Source: Candidatus Neomarinimicrobiota bacterium (lineage in GTDB: Bacteria > Fidelibacterota > JAANXI01). Taken from it: 64,000 nt of DNA. The position numbers were made by a program, and so were the translations under genes. This document shows, in pieces, positions 37,762 to 47,500 of the stretch (position 1 is the stretch's first letter; every line of letters begins with the position of its first letter). The stretch is from positions 124,001-188,000 of the forward strand of contig JAIPJS010000002.1 of NCBI GenBank assembly GCA_021734025.1. The letters run 5' to 3'. Below the pieces are notes generated by a model, which had not been told where the DNA came from, searched no databases, and saw only the letters and a list, made by a program, of their open reading frames with translations.

Positions 37762-38751
37762 TCAGCCACTTAGCCTGCTCAGGGAGAGGCCGAAATATTC
37801 GCGGTCGTCTGTAAACCATTCCAGTGGCTCCAGGCCAGCGTGTACAAGCAGGTGTTCTACTCGTTCACGCGTATATTTACAGCTGATTTCCGTGCGAATT
37901 GACTCACCCTTTCGAAACGACACTTCCATCTCCAACTCACTGATATGAACAACTTGCTTCTCCCGGGAGATTAAATGTATCTCAATCTGTGCCTCCCAGG
38001 GATTGTAGAAGGCGTGATGCTGAAAGGTATCCGAGTTAAAATCCGCACTCATACGCCGGTTTATGATCTGCAGTATATTCTTGTTAAATGCAGCTGTCAC
38101 GCCCTGCGAATCGTTGTACGCACGTTCGAGTATGTTCACGTCTTTTACAAGATCGATGCCCAGGAGAAACCGGTCTTTGGGCGTCATTTGGTCGGTGATC
38201 ATGGCGAAAAATTCGTCCGCCTCTGAGTCAGTGAGATTTCCGATGGTCGAGCCCAGAAAAGCTATGAGCCGGGGTTCGTCTGAATGCGGTAACTCTATTG
38301 GTTCCAGAAAATCACCGGTTAATCCGTGAATCTGCATTCCGGGATAATCCTCCGCAAGCGATCCTGCAGCTCTCCGGAGAAATTCGGCGCTTACATCTAT
38401 GGGAACATATCGATGCAACAGGTTAGCGTCCCGCATGGCATCCAGCAGGATCTTTGTTTTGGTGGCTGCACCGGCACCGTACTCCACCAGCGTCACAGGT
38501 TGATGTTGTTCTATCAACTCTTTACTAATTTCGGCCAAAATTTTCCTTTCCGTACGGGTCTGATAATATTCCGGCAGGGTACAAATTCGGGCGAACAATT
38601 CGGAGCCTCGTTCATCGTACAAATATTTTGGAAAGAGCACCTTGGGATCACGGGTGAGGCCATCCCGGATATCCTCGGCAAATGAATCTCCGGGATGATT
38701 GGCAGCGGTTATTTCTATCTGGTTTGTGGCAGTGGCAACAGGGGCTGACAT
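37762..38751 (-). CDS. egtD: EgtD histidine N-alpha-methyltransferase
   Basis: 329 residues. Converts histidine to hercynine with three S-adenosylmethionine molecules, first step of ergothioneine synthesis. SAM-binding motif VEYGAGAATKTKILL (about 88-102). Family blocks PKYLYDERGSELFARICTLPEYYQTRTE near the start and FLGSTIGNLTDSEA in the middle are characteristic of EgtD, as is HHAFYNPWEAQIEIHLISRE. Length equals characterised enzymes (about 320). Third gene of the egt operon, 3 bases after egtC. Confidence 0.96.
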   Translation of the reverse strand: MSAPVATATNQIEITAANHPGDSFAEDIRDGLTRDPKVLFPKYLYDERGSELFARICTLPEYYQTRTERKILAEISKELIEQHQPVTLVEYGAGAATKTKILLDAMRDANLLHRYVPIDVSAEFLRRAAGSLAEDYPGMQIHGLTGDFLEPIELPHSDEPRLIAFLGSTIGNLTDSEADEFFAMITDQMTPKDRFLLGIDLVKDVNILERAYNDSQGVTAAFNKNILQIINRRMSADFNSDTFQHHAFYNPWEAQIEIHLISREKQVVHISELEMEVSFRKGESIRTEISCKYTRERVEHLLVHAGLEPLEWFTDDREYFGLSLSRLSG

Positions 38752-38754
38752 CGA

Positions 38755-39564
38755 TTATTCTCCAGTGGTCAGTGGCTGTAGTGTGATTTCGTTTTGGCTG
38801 TTTACAGATATCAAATGGTTATGCGGAACCTTTTCCCAGTCCGCATCATCGTCAAGCGCTTCCGAGGCAATGAGAACCGATTCGGGGAAATTCTCTCCGT
38901 CCTTCAGGCAATACAGGCTGTTTGAATCCTCAGTATTCGAGTATCGCGACATGATGATAGATTCTCCATCCGAGAGTGCCAGGTTCAGCTGGCATTCGGA
39001 GCCGGCTTCCGCGGCATAAGCAGTAATGGTATGAATAATATTTTGTAGCCCTTCAATCATACTCCCTTGTGAAGGCTCGCATTGACGCAACTCGTTATAC
39101 AAAAGCGCAAAAATGGTGGCGGAATCAGAATGGCTGTAGAGCGTTGAGTAAAGATCGTCCGGAAGTTCGGCGTGAAGTGACCGCTTTACCTTCTTATGGT
39201 AACCAGTGATTTGTCCATTGTGCATGAACAGATACCTGCCGCGAGCAAACGGCTGGACGCTTTGCTCATCTACAGGTGAAGGTGGAGTCGCATTCCGAAC
39301 TGACGCCAATAGTAAACCCGGACGGATTATCTTGCTGATACTTCGAAAACTGCTATCCGCCCAGAGATTTCGCATGCTGGTGTACACCCCTGGCTCTTCA
39401 GAGATGTCCCGATTGTACCACCCGCATCCGAAACCATCGACATTCACATTCCCGGATAACAACTCCTGCGGATCATAACTCTGAACCTCCAATGACCGGG
39501 GCGGCTCGTAGATCAACGAATCCAGCGGAATCGGTTTGCCCATATATGCCAGGTGTCTACACAT
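38755..39564 (-). CDS. egtC: EgtC gamma-glutamyl hercynylcysteine sulfoxide amidohydrolase
   Basis: 269 residues from the ATG at 39564; this start puts Cys at position 2 (MCRHLAYMG), the N-terminal nucleophile of class II glutamine amidotransferases. A longer frame start at 39681 would bury it and run into egtB. Further motifs: NVDGFGCGWYN, SVRNATPPSP and HNGQITGY. It removes the gamma-glutamyl group after EgtB acts, which implies that EgtB here uses gamma-glutamylcysteine. Second gene of the operon, 11 bases after egtB. No EgtE lyase gene is nearby; the C-S lyase step may be done by a pyridoxal enzyme elsewhere. Confidence 0.95.
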   Translation of the reverse strand: MCRHLAYMGKPIPLDSLIYEPPRSLEVQSYDPQELLSGNVNVDGFGCGWYNRDISEEPGVYTSMRNLWADSSFRSISKIIRPGLLLASVRNATPPSPVDEQSVQPFARGRYLFMHNGQITGYHKKVKRSLHAELPDDLYSTLYSHSDSATIFALLYNELRQCEPSQGSMIEGLQNIIHTITAYAAEAGSECQLNLALSDGESIIMSRYSNTEDSNSLYCLKDGENFPESVLIASEALDDDADWEKVPHNHLISVNSQNEITLQPLTTGE

Positions 39565-39575
39565 TGGATTCCCGC

Positions 39576-40895
39576 CTAGTTTGCATCCTTCGCACAGCGG
39601 AACCCGGAGAAAATTTGCCGCCGAATTGGATAGTCCCAGTTTCGGAAGGTGTTGCTTATAACACGCCTGTTTACCGACCATGCGCCGCCGCGCAATACCT
39701 TATACTCATCACCAAAGAAAATTTCCGAGTACTCCTTGTACGGAAATGCCTCGAAACCGGGGTATGCACGGAAGTCACTCGCCGTCCACTCCCAGACGTC
39801 ACCGATCATTTGCTCACAGCCTGTCGGCGAGGAGCCTCCTTCAATTGCGCCGATGGCAGCGGGATGAAATGCCTCCAGATTGATATTGGCGTGTTTTTCC
39901 TCGTAAGAATTCCCCCAGGGATATATATGCTTTTCGCCGGACTTCGGGTCCACCGACGAGGCATATTCCCATTCTGCTTCAGTCGGTAACCGTTTCCCCT
40001 CGTAATGGCAGAACGCCTCTGCCTCGTACCAACTGACATGCATAACCGGTTCCTCCGGATTCACCGGAAGCCATTCATCAAATCGCCGCAACTGCCAATG
40101 TCCTTCCACATTTTTCCAGTATTTTGGCGCGTTAATTTTATTGTTTGTCCGCCACTCCCATCCTTCGTCCGACCAGTATTCCGGATCGGAATAGCCGCCG
40201 TCATTCATGAATTCAAGGTAGCGCCGGATGTTGACCGGGTATTTATCCATATAAAACGGCTCGATTTCAACGGTATGTGCTGGTTTTTCGTTATCGTAGG
40301 CAAAACCGTTTTTATTCCAGCCCATTAGAAAATCACCCCCGGGAATAAATTGCATTGCAGTGTCATCAGTACCGGCCGGAGTGATGAATTTGGTATCACA
40401 GGGAGGGTGGAATGCATTATTTTCCATGATTTGTAGCGTGATAAGCATGGTTTCCTGGTGCTGCATCTCGTGCCGCAGAACTAATTCAAAGAGAAAACCG
40501 TTCTCCATGAGTGGATTTCCGGAGTGCAGGTCATCCCTTGTGATTGACGCTGTCACCCGGTTCCGGACGGTCTGCATATATTGTTTCGTCGTCTCCAAAT
40601 CCGGCAGGGAAAGCGAACTTCTTTCGCTTCTGGGTTTTGACAACGCATTGTAGATAAAATTGTACTCTTCACTGATTGGCTCCTGGCCGAGATAGTGCTG
40701 CAGGAACCAGAGTTCTTCGAAATTTGCGATGTGTCCCAGATCCCAAATCAACGGACTCATCAGTGGATCATGTTGTGTGGTGAGGACCTCTTCCGGGAGC
40801 TGGCTGACTAAATCGAATGTTCGTTGGCGCACCTGTTCCATTGAAGTAAAGTAGCGATCTACTTTGTCATCTTGTGTAAGGTTGGCTACAGTCAA
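39576..40895 (-). CDS. egtB: EgtB hercynine oxygenase (sulfoxide synthase)
   Basis: 439 residues. Iron-dependent enzyme joining hercynine and a thiol (gamma-glutamylcysteine) to a sulfoxide. An N-terminal DinB-like helical domain carries the iron ligands His55 (DLGHIANFEE), His142 and His146 (RHEMQHQETM); the 87/91 spacing from the first His matches mycobacterial EgtB (83/87) with a small insertion. The C-terminal FGE-sulfatase-type domain shows FIPGGDFLMGWNKNGFAYDN, ANINLEAFHP and VLRGGAWSVNRRVI. First gene of the operon egtB-egtC-egtD-ATPase-permease. Full length. Confidence 0.96.
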   Translation of the reverse strand: MTVANLTQDDKVDRYFTSMEQVRQRTFDLVSQLPEEVLTTQHDPLMSPLIWDLGHIANFEELWFLQHYLGQEPISEEYNFIYNALSKPRSERSSLSLPDLETTKQYMQTVRNRVTASITRDDLHSGNPLMENGFLFELVLRHEMQHQETMLITLQIMENNAFHPPCDTKFITPAGTDDTAMQFIPGGDFLMGWNKNGFAYDNEKPAHTVEIEPFYMDKYPVNIRRYLEFMNDGGYSDPEYWSDEGWEWRTNNKINAPKYWKNVEGHWQLRRFDEWLPVNPEEPVMHVSWYEAEAFCHYEGKRLPTEAEWEYASSVDPKSGEKHIYPWGNSYEEKHANINLEAFHPAAIGAIEGGSSPTGCEQMIGDVWEWTASDFRAYPGFEAFPYKEYSEIFFGDEYKVLRGGAWSVNRRVISNTFRNWDYPIRRQIFSGFRCAKDAN

Positions 40896-41004
40896 GTAGC
40901 ATTCTCCGGTAGTAATAATCTCGCCATAAATTTAAATGTATCTGATATGTCTGAGATATTCAACGGAGCAACGCTGATTGAGTGATCTTAGAAATAATGT
41001 AATA

Positions 41005-41616
41005 TCAATTAGTTACGGGACGACTCAGGAAGTCACTGTCCGCATCACAGAACCGCCACCGGTGTTCCGTGGATGCTGAAATTCCAATGCGGGGCGTCGC
41101 GACGATTGCTTCAGGTGTTTCTCCTTCGATAATTTCCACATACCTTCCAACCGGTGTCTCATTCCAGGCTTTCCGGATACCCAACGCCGCAGTCAATTTA
41201 TTCGGACCGTTGAGCATTGAATGTAAACTCTTGTAATTGTTGGAATCCCAGGTCGTTGAAATTTTGGTGTTTTTCCGGCTGCGCCGCCGGATCATCAGAT
41301 CGATCCCGGACAGCGGTTCAATCGCCCGGATGAGCACAGCACCAACCTGTTCCTTCCCACAGGTGATGTTGGTCGCCTGCCCCCCGTGGATAGAATAAAT
41401 ATACAGTCGTCCGTAGGTTTGCATAATTTCGGCAGCGCTGTTTTTTCTGGTGTAGGCATGGGAGGCGAGATCTTCCGGCGGCCCCGTATACGCCTCGGTT
41501 TCTACGATTCGTCCGGTACAATCTTCCACCTGAAGTTTCATTCCCACTAATTTTTCTGCAAAGGCGACCGGATGCTCCTGAAATAGCGATTTATCTATCG
41601 GGTTTTTCGAAGACAT
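41005..41616 (-). CDS. mpg: DNA-3-methyladenine glycosylase (AAG/MPG type)
   Basis: 203 residues. Removes alkylated bases such as 3-methyladenine. The family motifs are present: GRIVETEAYTGPPEDLASHAY with the catalytic Glu, GRLYIYSIHGGQATNITC, GAVLIRAIEPL, LLNGPNKLTAALGI and ISASTEHRWRFCDADSDFLSR at the end. Single gene, typical length. It lies 100 bases from the egtB start and is on the same strand, upstream of the egt operon. Confidence 0.95.
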   Translation of the reverse strand: MSSKNPIDKSLFQEHPVAFAEKLVGMKLQVEDCTGRIVETEAYTGPPEDLASHAYTRKNSAAEIMQTYGRLYIYSIHGGQATNITCGKEQVGAVLIRAIEPLSGIDLMIRRRSRKNTKISTTWDSNNYKSLHSMLNGPNKLTAALGIRKAWNETPVGRYVEIIEGETPEAIVATPRIGISASTEHRWRFCDADSDFLSRPVTN

Positions 41617-41737
41617 AGGTGCAATTATACATATTGAATTAGACTCTCGGAAGGGGAGATTCGCAGGCGAATTCAGACTTGCTCATCATGGAGTGTGTCG
41701 GTATATTATTCACGCTTTTTGAGGCAACGGAAGTATT

Positions 41738-41829
41738 GGAGAGGTGGCTGAGCTGGCTGAAAGCAGCGGTTTGCTAAACCGTCGAGGTGGTCTAAACCGC
41801 CTCCGGGAGTTCGAATCTCCCCCTCTCCG
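41738..41829 (+). tRNA. tRNA-Ser (GCT)
   Basis: Acceptor GGAGAGG/CCTCTCC, D-arm TGGCTGAG, anticodon stem with loop TTGCTAA, long variable arm with its own stem, T-loop AGTTCGAATCT, discriminator G. 92 bases, CCA not encoded. Confidence 0.96.
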
Positions 41830-41842
41830 CAACGCAGCATTG

Positions 41843-41878
41843 AAGCGGGTTCTGAGCGATCAGGCCCGCTTTTTTTTG
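41843..41878 (+). terminator. Terminator after tRNA-Ser(GCT)
   Basis: AGCGGG.TCTGA / TCAG.CCCGCT stem followed by eight T, 14 bases after the tRNA. Confidence 0.88.
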
Positions 41879-42075
41879 TTGTCTAATGCAGTATTATCAA
41901 GGGTTTCAGGGTATCCCCAAATTCAAATCAAAAAATTGATCGAAGTTCATGTGGTGGTCTATTACGCCAAAGTGACAATATTTTTGCTCGAATTTTGCTG
42001 GAGGTTTTTTCTCTGATGATACAGTGTCTACTTTTAATTTGATGCTTATTGTAAGGTGCAATCAAAGGAATAGAA

Positions 42076-42990
42076 TTATCGACTTGCACGTTGGGATTGT
42101 TGTGCAGTTTTGTTTGTTTTCTGCGTCAGCAACACCCCTGTAAATACCACGATTAATCCCAGAATGTCCATCAACGTCAGGGTATCACCAAATGCAATCC
42201 ACGCCATTAACATCGTCACCGGTGGTCCGAAATAGAACAGGCTGGCCACCCGGGTGGCATCCATACGTTCAATCAAAAGCCACATGAGCGCATAGGCGCC
42301 TAACGACACACCTAGAATTAGCCAGAGCATGGTGGAGATAAACTCAGGATTCCATTCCGTCTGCAGATGCTCCAACAGGACTGCAGGCAATGCCAGGGCC
42401 AAGGTAGTTGCAAGCGACTGGTAAAACAGAGTCAAATCCACGGGTAAGCGGATGGAGGTGTTCGTCACCTCCATTTTTCGTTGGATTAAACTCGCCGCGG
42501 TAATAGCGATAACCGAACCGAGTGGAATGAGATACCCAAACACCGAGCCCGCATCAGCAAAATTTATCCGGGAAAGCACCGAGATCGCGACCCCGGCAAA
42601 TCCGAGGACCAACCCCACCCATCGATAAAATGGAGTCGGTTCTCCCACCGCGATACCGGAAAAAGCCCCGGTAGCCATCGGCTGGAGTGCAACAACCAGC
42701 GCGATAATACCCGCCGGCACCTGATACTCCAATGATAGGAGCACACAACTCAGCCAGACCCCATGCGCAAGCACTCCGACAATCATATTCGGTACCATCA
42801 CATCTCGGTCAACCCAGCGAAAACGGTGTGTGAGCCGGAGGTAGAAATATATCAGGAATGTGAGGGCAAGATACCGCCAAAAAAGCAAGGTAAATGGCCC
42901 GGTGTAAGGCAACCCGTATTCCGCTCCGATAAACCCCGAGTTCCAGAGCAGGATAAATCCAACGGCTAATAATATGGTACGTTTACTCAT
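42076..42990 (-). CDS. EamA/DMT-family transporter
   Basis: 304 residues with about ten helices as two five-helix EamA repeats (FILLWNSGFIGAEYGLPYTG ... VALQPMATGAFSGIAVGEP and FYQSLATTLALALP ... FYFGPPVTMLMAWIAFGDTL). Members export amino acids, amines or metabolites. The substrate cannot be read from the sequence. Single gene between tRNA-Ser and the repeat-rich tract. Confidence 0.9.
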   Translation of the reverse strand: MSKRTILLAVGFILLWNSGFIGAEYGLPYTGPFTLLFWRYLALTFLIYFYLRLTHRFRWVDRDVMVPNMIVGVLAHGVWLSCVLLSLEYQVPAGIIALVVALQPMATGAFSGIAVGEPTPFYRWVGLVLGFAGVAISVLSRINFADAGSVFGYLIPLGSVIAITAASLIQRKMEVTNTSIRLPVDLTLFYQSLATTLALALPAVLLEHLQTEWNPEFISTMLWLILGVSLGAYALMWLLIERMDATRVASLFYFGPPVTMLMAWIAFGDTLTLMDILGLIVVFTGVLLTQKTNKTAQQSQRASR

Positions 42991-43123
42991 CGATATAATG
43001 TAAGTAAATGAAATGTTTTCGGGTAAGTTGAAATGTTGTCCATGTCACCGCTGTGGGAATTCGAACTCCACCCTCTGGAAATGGACAATTTTTTTCCCGG
43101 CAATACACCTGGCTAAAAAAATA

Positions 43124-43340
43124 CGAGATTTCTCCACTCGCCTTTACAAACAAAACGGCTCGGTCGAAATGACAGTAATGCTTCCCGCCGTTGAAACCTG
43201 TCAGGGTCGGCGGCGATGGGGCGATTCAGACCGTCACCGACCTCTGGAGTGGTTCGGCGACAAGGTTCTGGCACCGCCTTGCAATGAGATTGCAAGGCTC
43301 TTATTCCAGTTTGTTCTGCAGCCTCGAAGAGTGATTTGTC
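43124..43340. repeat. Composite repeat, copy 1 (partial MITE-like unit plus hairpins A-B-C)
   Basis: The right half of a MITE-like unit (GAGATTTCTCCACTCG ... GGTCGAAATGAC) is followed by hairpin A (43185-43216), hairpin B (43231-43263) and hairpin C (43276-43298, GCCTTGCAA-TGAGA-TTGCAAGGC). The tail TCTGCAGCCTCGAAGAGTGA then matches copy 2. The same order recurs at 44036-44373 and 49139-49385. Confidence 0.85.
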
Positions 43341-43894
43341 CCACCACTCCATGAGCACTCCGGGAGGAGCCTCTGATGAGGGAGGACAATGATTTTCATT
43401 GTGCCTGCCGATAGACTCCGAGGAAAAAACACCTTCGGTCTTGCCATTCCGTTGGTACGAACGACTGGTGCGATGAGAACAGTAGAATTCGGCTGTCTGA
43501 CAGAGTCCGGCTCTTGTCGGACGACGGAGTTCCGAATTCTCCCCGAATCGCAGCGTAGTCGTTCTAGAACGGAATGGCATAACCGGATTTTTGGTACTTT
43601 TTTTAAAAAAGTACAATGAAGCATCACCCAGGATTCCGCTGCTGCGCTGCATCCCGGGCTAGTCGATATAACGTCCATCCCTTGGACACCAGGGATTTGA
43701 TATCGAGTCCCGGTGTACTAGCACTCAGAATGACTACATTGTTTTGTGACCCTTTCCTCATAGAGCTCCCTATGGGACAGGGGTTACCTTTGCTAACGGC
43801 GACGGGAGGATAGGCATCGCCTTGCAATGAGATTGCAAGGCTCTATCGGGGGATAAACTTGAAATGATTGACCTGTAAAAGGCAAATTAATCCT

Positions 43895-44006
43895 GTCATC
43901 CCGAGCAAGCAAAGCGAGTCGAGGGATCTCGCCTTTTTCTTTTCTGCTGAGCAGCACCCGCACGAGATTTCTCAATGCGGCTCTAAAGAGCCTTACTCGA
44001 AATGAC
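43895..44006. repeat. MITE-like unit with GTCATCCCGAGC / TCGAAATGAC ends
   Basis: 112 bases bounded by imperfect inverted ends (GTCATCCCGA and TCGAAATGAC). An internal inverted pair GGATCTCG ... CACGAGATTTCT is shared with the unit at 49139-49261. It has no coding capacity. Confidence 0.7.
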
Positions 44007-44035
44007 TCAGCTATTCTAAAAGTAAAAAAAGTACT

Positions 44036-44373
44036 GTCATCCTGAGCGAAGCGTCAGCGGAGTCGTCCCGGAAGGGATCCCTACGAGGAAGGATCTCCAA
44101 AGAAAGGCTCATGAGAGTGAAGTGAGGAGATTCTTCCCCGACATACCGGGACAGGCGTTCACTCAGAATGGCAGCATTTGATCCTGTCGGTGATCCCCAC
44201 CCGCCGTTGATCCCTGGCAGGGTCGACGGCGGTATGTTTATAAACCGTCACCGGCGCTGGGAGCGTCCGGCGGCGGAGGTAGAAGTGGATGACGGGATTA
44301 TCGGCACCGCCTCGCAATAAGATTGCGAGGCTCTTATTACTAGTCTGTTCTTCAGCCTCGAAGAGTGATTTGT
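44036..44373. repeat. Composite repeat, copy 2 (MITE-like unit plus hairpins A-B-C)
   Basis: The MITE-like unit is 44036-44171 (GTCATCCTGAGCGAAGCG ... CTCAGAATGGC). Hairpin A is 44201-44232 (CCGCCGTTGA / TCGACGGCGG with inner CCCTG/CAGGG), hairpin B 44244-44277, and hairpin C 44309-44331 (GCCTCGCAA / TTGCGAGGC). Confidence 0.85.
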
Positions 44374-44593
44374 CCAACGCCCGATGAGCAGAGGATAGTG
44401 AGAACCAGCTGTCTGACCGGAGGGAGTTCTGGTTCTCACCCGGAGCGAATCGCTGGCGTTTTCAAATCAGTCTTCGCTGCTGGATTTTTTCGCACTTTTT
44501 TTAAAAAAAGTGCAAAGAAAGAGGAATGTTTGTGTTCAAGGTCTGAAAAACCGCCAATGACCTCTGGAGAGGGTCAATGGCGGGTAGTTTGTT

Positions 44594-47500
44594 TCACTCA
44601 AATTCTATTTGATCAATCTCCCCCATCAACCGATCCGTCTCCATCAGGGCGACGATGATCTTCTGGTAGTGGGCGATGTCCTCGAAATCCAATGTGCGGT
44701 CGCGGCGATCTTTGAGCCACTTCTGCGCGGGCTGGTAGCCGCCGATGTAGAACTCCCAGGCTTTTTCCGGGACGTTACCGAAGTACTGCTTATCATTGAT
44801 CCAGACCTTGCCGACCTTGTCGTCCTTGTTTTCCTTTACGAAGCCGGGATTGGTCTTGGTCAGGCGGTGGGTAACGGTGTTGTCACCGTCCACGGGATAG
44901 GTGGTGATGAACTCGTCCACCACGGGATGCACCAGCAGGTGAATCCGCCGGAGTTCGCCGCCAAGGTCGCCTAATTGCCAGAATTTTTCCGGATCGTCGG
45001 GATACGGCACCCGCGGAAAGTCGATCTTCAGGAATTCCTTGTACTTGTCGCGGTAGGACGGCGAATGCAATACTGCGTAAATATAATCCAGGAGGTCGAT
45101 GGGCGCGAAGTTGCCGTCGGTGTCCTCTTTTTCAGCAGTGAACTTCAGTCCCAGTTTCCCGGCGATCTCCTTCACTATCTCCGGATCGAGGTTGGGCTTG
45201 CGCTCCGCGTTGCCGTCGATGGTTTGTTGGTCGGAGTCGGGGTAGAGGTAGAGGGGAAATACATAGTTGTTATCGAGAGTAGAAATTACACTCTTACTCA
45301 CAATATTCTTCGCGAGCCAATAAGTTTGACTGTAATCTCTATTCATTTTACATGAACAAAAAGCAATATTATCCCCTCTGAGTAAATGGTACATGACTTT
45401 TCTCTGAGGACTTGCATAAAAACCACGAGAATTGCCAGTATAGTATGTAAATCTTTCATCAAACGGACGGTACGATACTCTTTTAATTAGTCGTTTATCA
45501 AAATTTTCAACAATATCGTCTTTGGCCGTTTTTACAGTCCAATCTCTAGAATCTTTACCGAGATTATATTTATCCCTTAAACTAACCTCTTTAAGTTCTT
45601 TAAAATCATTTACCCTCTTCCAGATTATATTTTTATTTGTAGATACAGTAACGTGATCTCTTGCTGAGGCAAATCCCATTGTATTCAATTCAAACAGATT
45701 ATCGACTTTAAATCCCTTATTATATAATTCTCTTTTTGCATAATCTTTGGGCACGAAAAAATAGTTAGGTGGTGAACAATTAATCTTTTCCCAATCTATC
45801 GATGAAAAATTAGTTTCCTGTAAAGTAGAGTACTTTTGATTTCTACTGCCCCAAAGAGAATCATAATAAACTTTACCCAAATCGTCAGAGTTTTTACTAC
45901 GGTTTTTAATAAAAATATTTATTGATACACCCTGTTGGATGTCAAAAACATTTTGGTCTTCTTTTATTTCTTCAGGAATTAACTCTGACTTTTTTGTGCT
46001 TCCTTGTAAATCCAGAATAAATATTTGGTCAAACGTATTTAACAGATTCCATCTCATGCCTCGAAACGTTGGATTGTCTAAAAAACTATGATTGTTAATA
46101 TATGCTAAAATTCCCTCACCATTTTTCTTAACAAAATGCTGCCCGTATCGGATAAATTTTACATAGTCATCATGCAGCCAGTGTTTTCTCTCGCCAAAAT
46201 GTTCACCATCCACATATTTGTAATCTTCAATCAGGCCGGTAATCCAATCCCCCATATTTGATGAAATCCCACTATACGGCGGATTCCCCATCACCACCAT
46301 CACCGGGGTGTCGCGCTTCACGTGGTTGGCTTCGTTGGCCTCGTGGCTCAGCCAGCCGGCGAACAGCGTGCCGGTATCCGGGTGGTGCTCCTCCAGCGAG
46401 TTGGTCAGGTACACCCGGAACCGCTTGTCGGACGCCCGCTCCACGCCGGTCTCCCGCAGCAGCATGTCCAGTTTCAGGTGCGCCATGGCGTAACTCGCCA
46501 TCAGAATCTCGAACCCGTTCAGCCGGGGAATCAGGTGGTCTTCCACGTAGCCCCGCCAGATGCCCTCCTGTCCCTGGAATTTCCCATAGATGTGCTTAAT
46601 CACCTCCGCCAGGAACGTCCCCGTGCCCGCCGCGGGATCCAGGATCTGCACCTTGTGGACGTTCTGCTCGGTCTGCTTGTATCCGGTGGCGGATCGCTTG
46701 TCCGGCACGTCGGTGTTGACCTTCACCGTGGTTTTGGACGTGTCCGCCAGGCCATCTTTGAGACAAAACTCGTCTTGCAGGATGTCGTCCACCGCCCGCA
46801 CGATGAAGTTGACCACCGGCTCCGGCGTGTACCAGACGCCGCGCTTCTTCCGCAGGTCGGGGTCGAATTCCGCGAGAAAGGTCTCGTAAAAGTGGATGAT
46901 GGGATCGTGCTGTCCCGTGGATTTGCCAAAGTCCTGCAGCAGCTCGGACACATCTGTAGCGCGAAAAATGTCCGCCAGCGCGTCCACCACCCAGGCGATG
47001 CGGTCGTCCAGGTCGTACCCGGCAATGTACTGGAAGAGCTTCCGCAGGAACGGATTGGTCTTCGGTATGAGTTCGGCGGCTTCCTGCCGGGAGAACGAGT
47101 CCAGCGTCGGGTCGTGCAGCCGCGCCGCAAACATCCCGTACGCGATGGTCTGCGCATAGATGTCCGCAAACTTTTTGGCGTCGATGTCGTGCATCAGCAC
47201 GTTCCGGAACGCCGCCAGCTGCTCCCGGAGTGTGGTATTCGCCGGCTCATTCACCCGATCCGCTTCTTCTGACTCATCCATATTCAGTGCATTCTCGATG
47301 ATCGTGGAGAGCAGGCGCGCCTTCCCAGCCATCATTTTGGAGAGTTTCGCCGCCGATCGGATTGTTTGTCCCCCGAATGTGGCAAAGTCGATAATGAGAT
47401 CTTTGAACTTGTCGAACTTCTCCGGGATCGGTTCGATTTTCCCATCGATGATCTCAGCGATGCGCACCGAGGTCATGAATTCGCCGTTGGCGTAGAAGCG

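Larger units (their letters stand above)
43341..44593. other. Repeat-rich, gene-free tract before the restriction gene
   Basis: No gene supported; open frames here simply cross repeats. It holds a hairpin C copy at 43819-43841, a MITE-like unit at 43895-44006, composite copy 2 at 44036-44373, and a hairpin at 44551-44583 (CCGCCAATGACC / complement with one mismatch) 11 bases past the restriction gene stop. Confidence 0.75.

Noticed and set aside
38755-39681. Longer start for egtC at 39681
   Set aside because: It would place 39 residues before the catalytic N-terminal Cys and overlap egtB; the ATG at 39564 puts Cys at position 2.
43113-43652. Open frames across the repeat tract (also 44159-44377)
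   Set aside because: Their similar pieces come from the repeated hairpin units themselves, not from protein conservation; no ribosome sites.
43124-44593. Integron attC sites as an explanation of the hairpins
   Set aside because: No gene cassettes lie between copies, no integrase is present, and the stems lack the usual R'/R'' core pattern (GTTRRRY) that I would expect.
46322-47272. 316-codon plus-strand frame opposite the restriction gene
   Set aside because: It covers the GC-rich methyltransferase part whose minus-strand motifs are clear; its length reflects GC-rich codon structure on the opposite strand.
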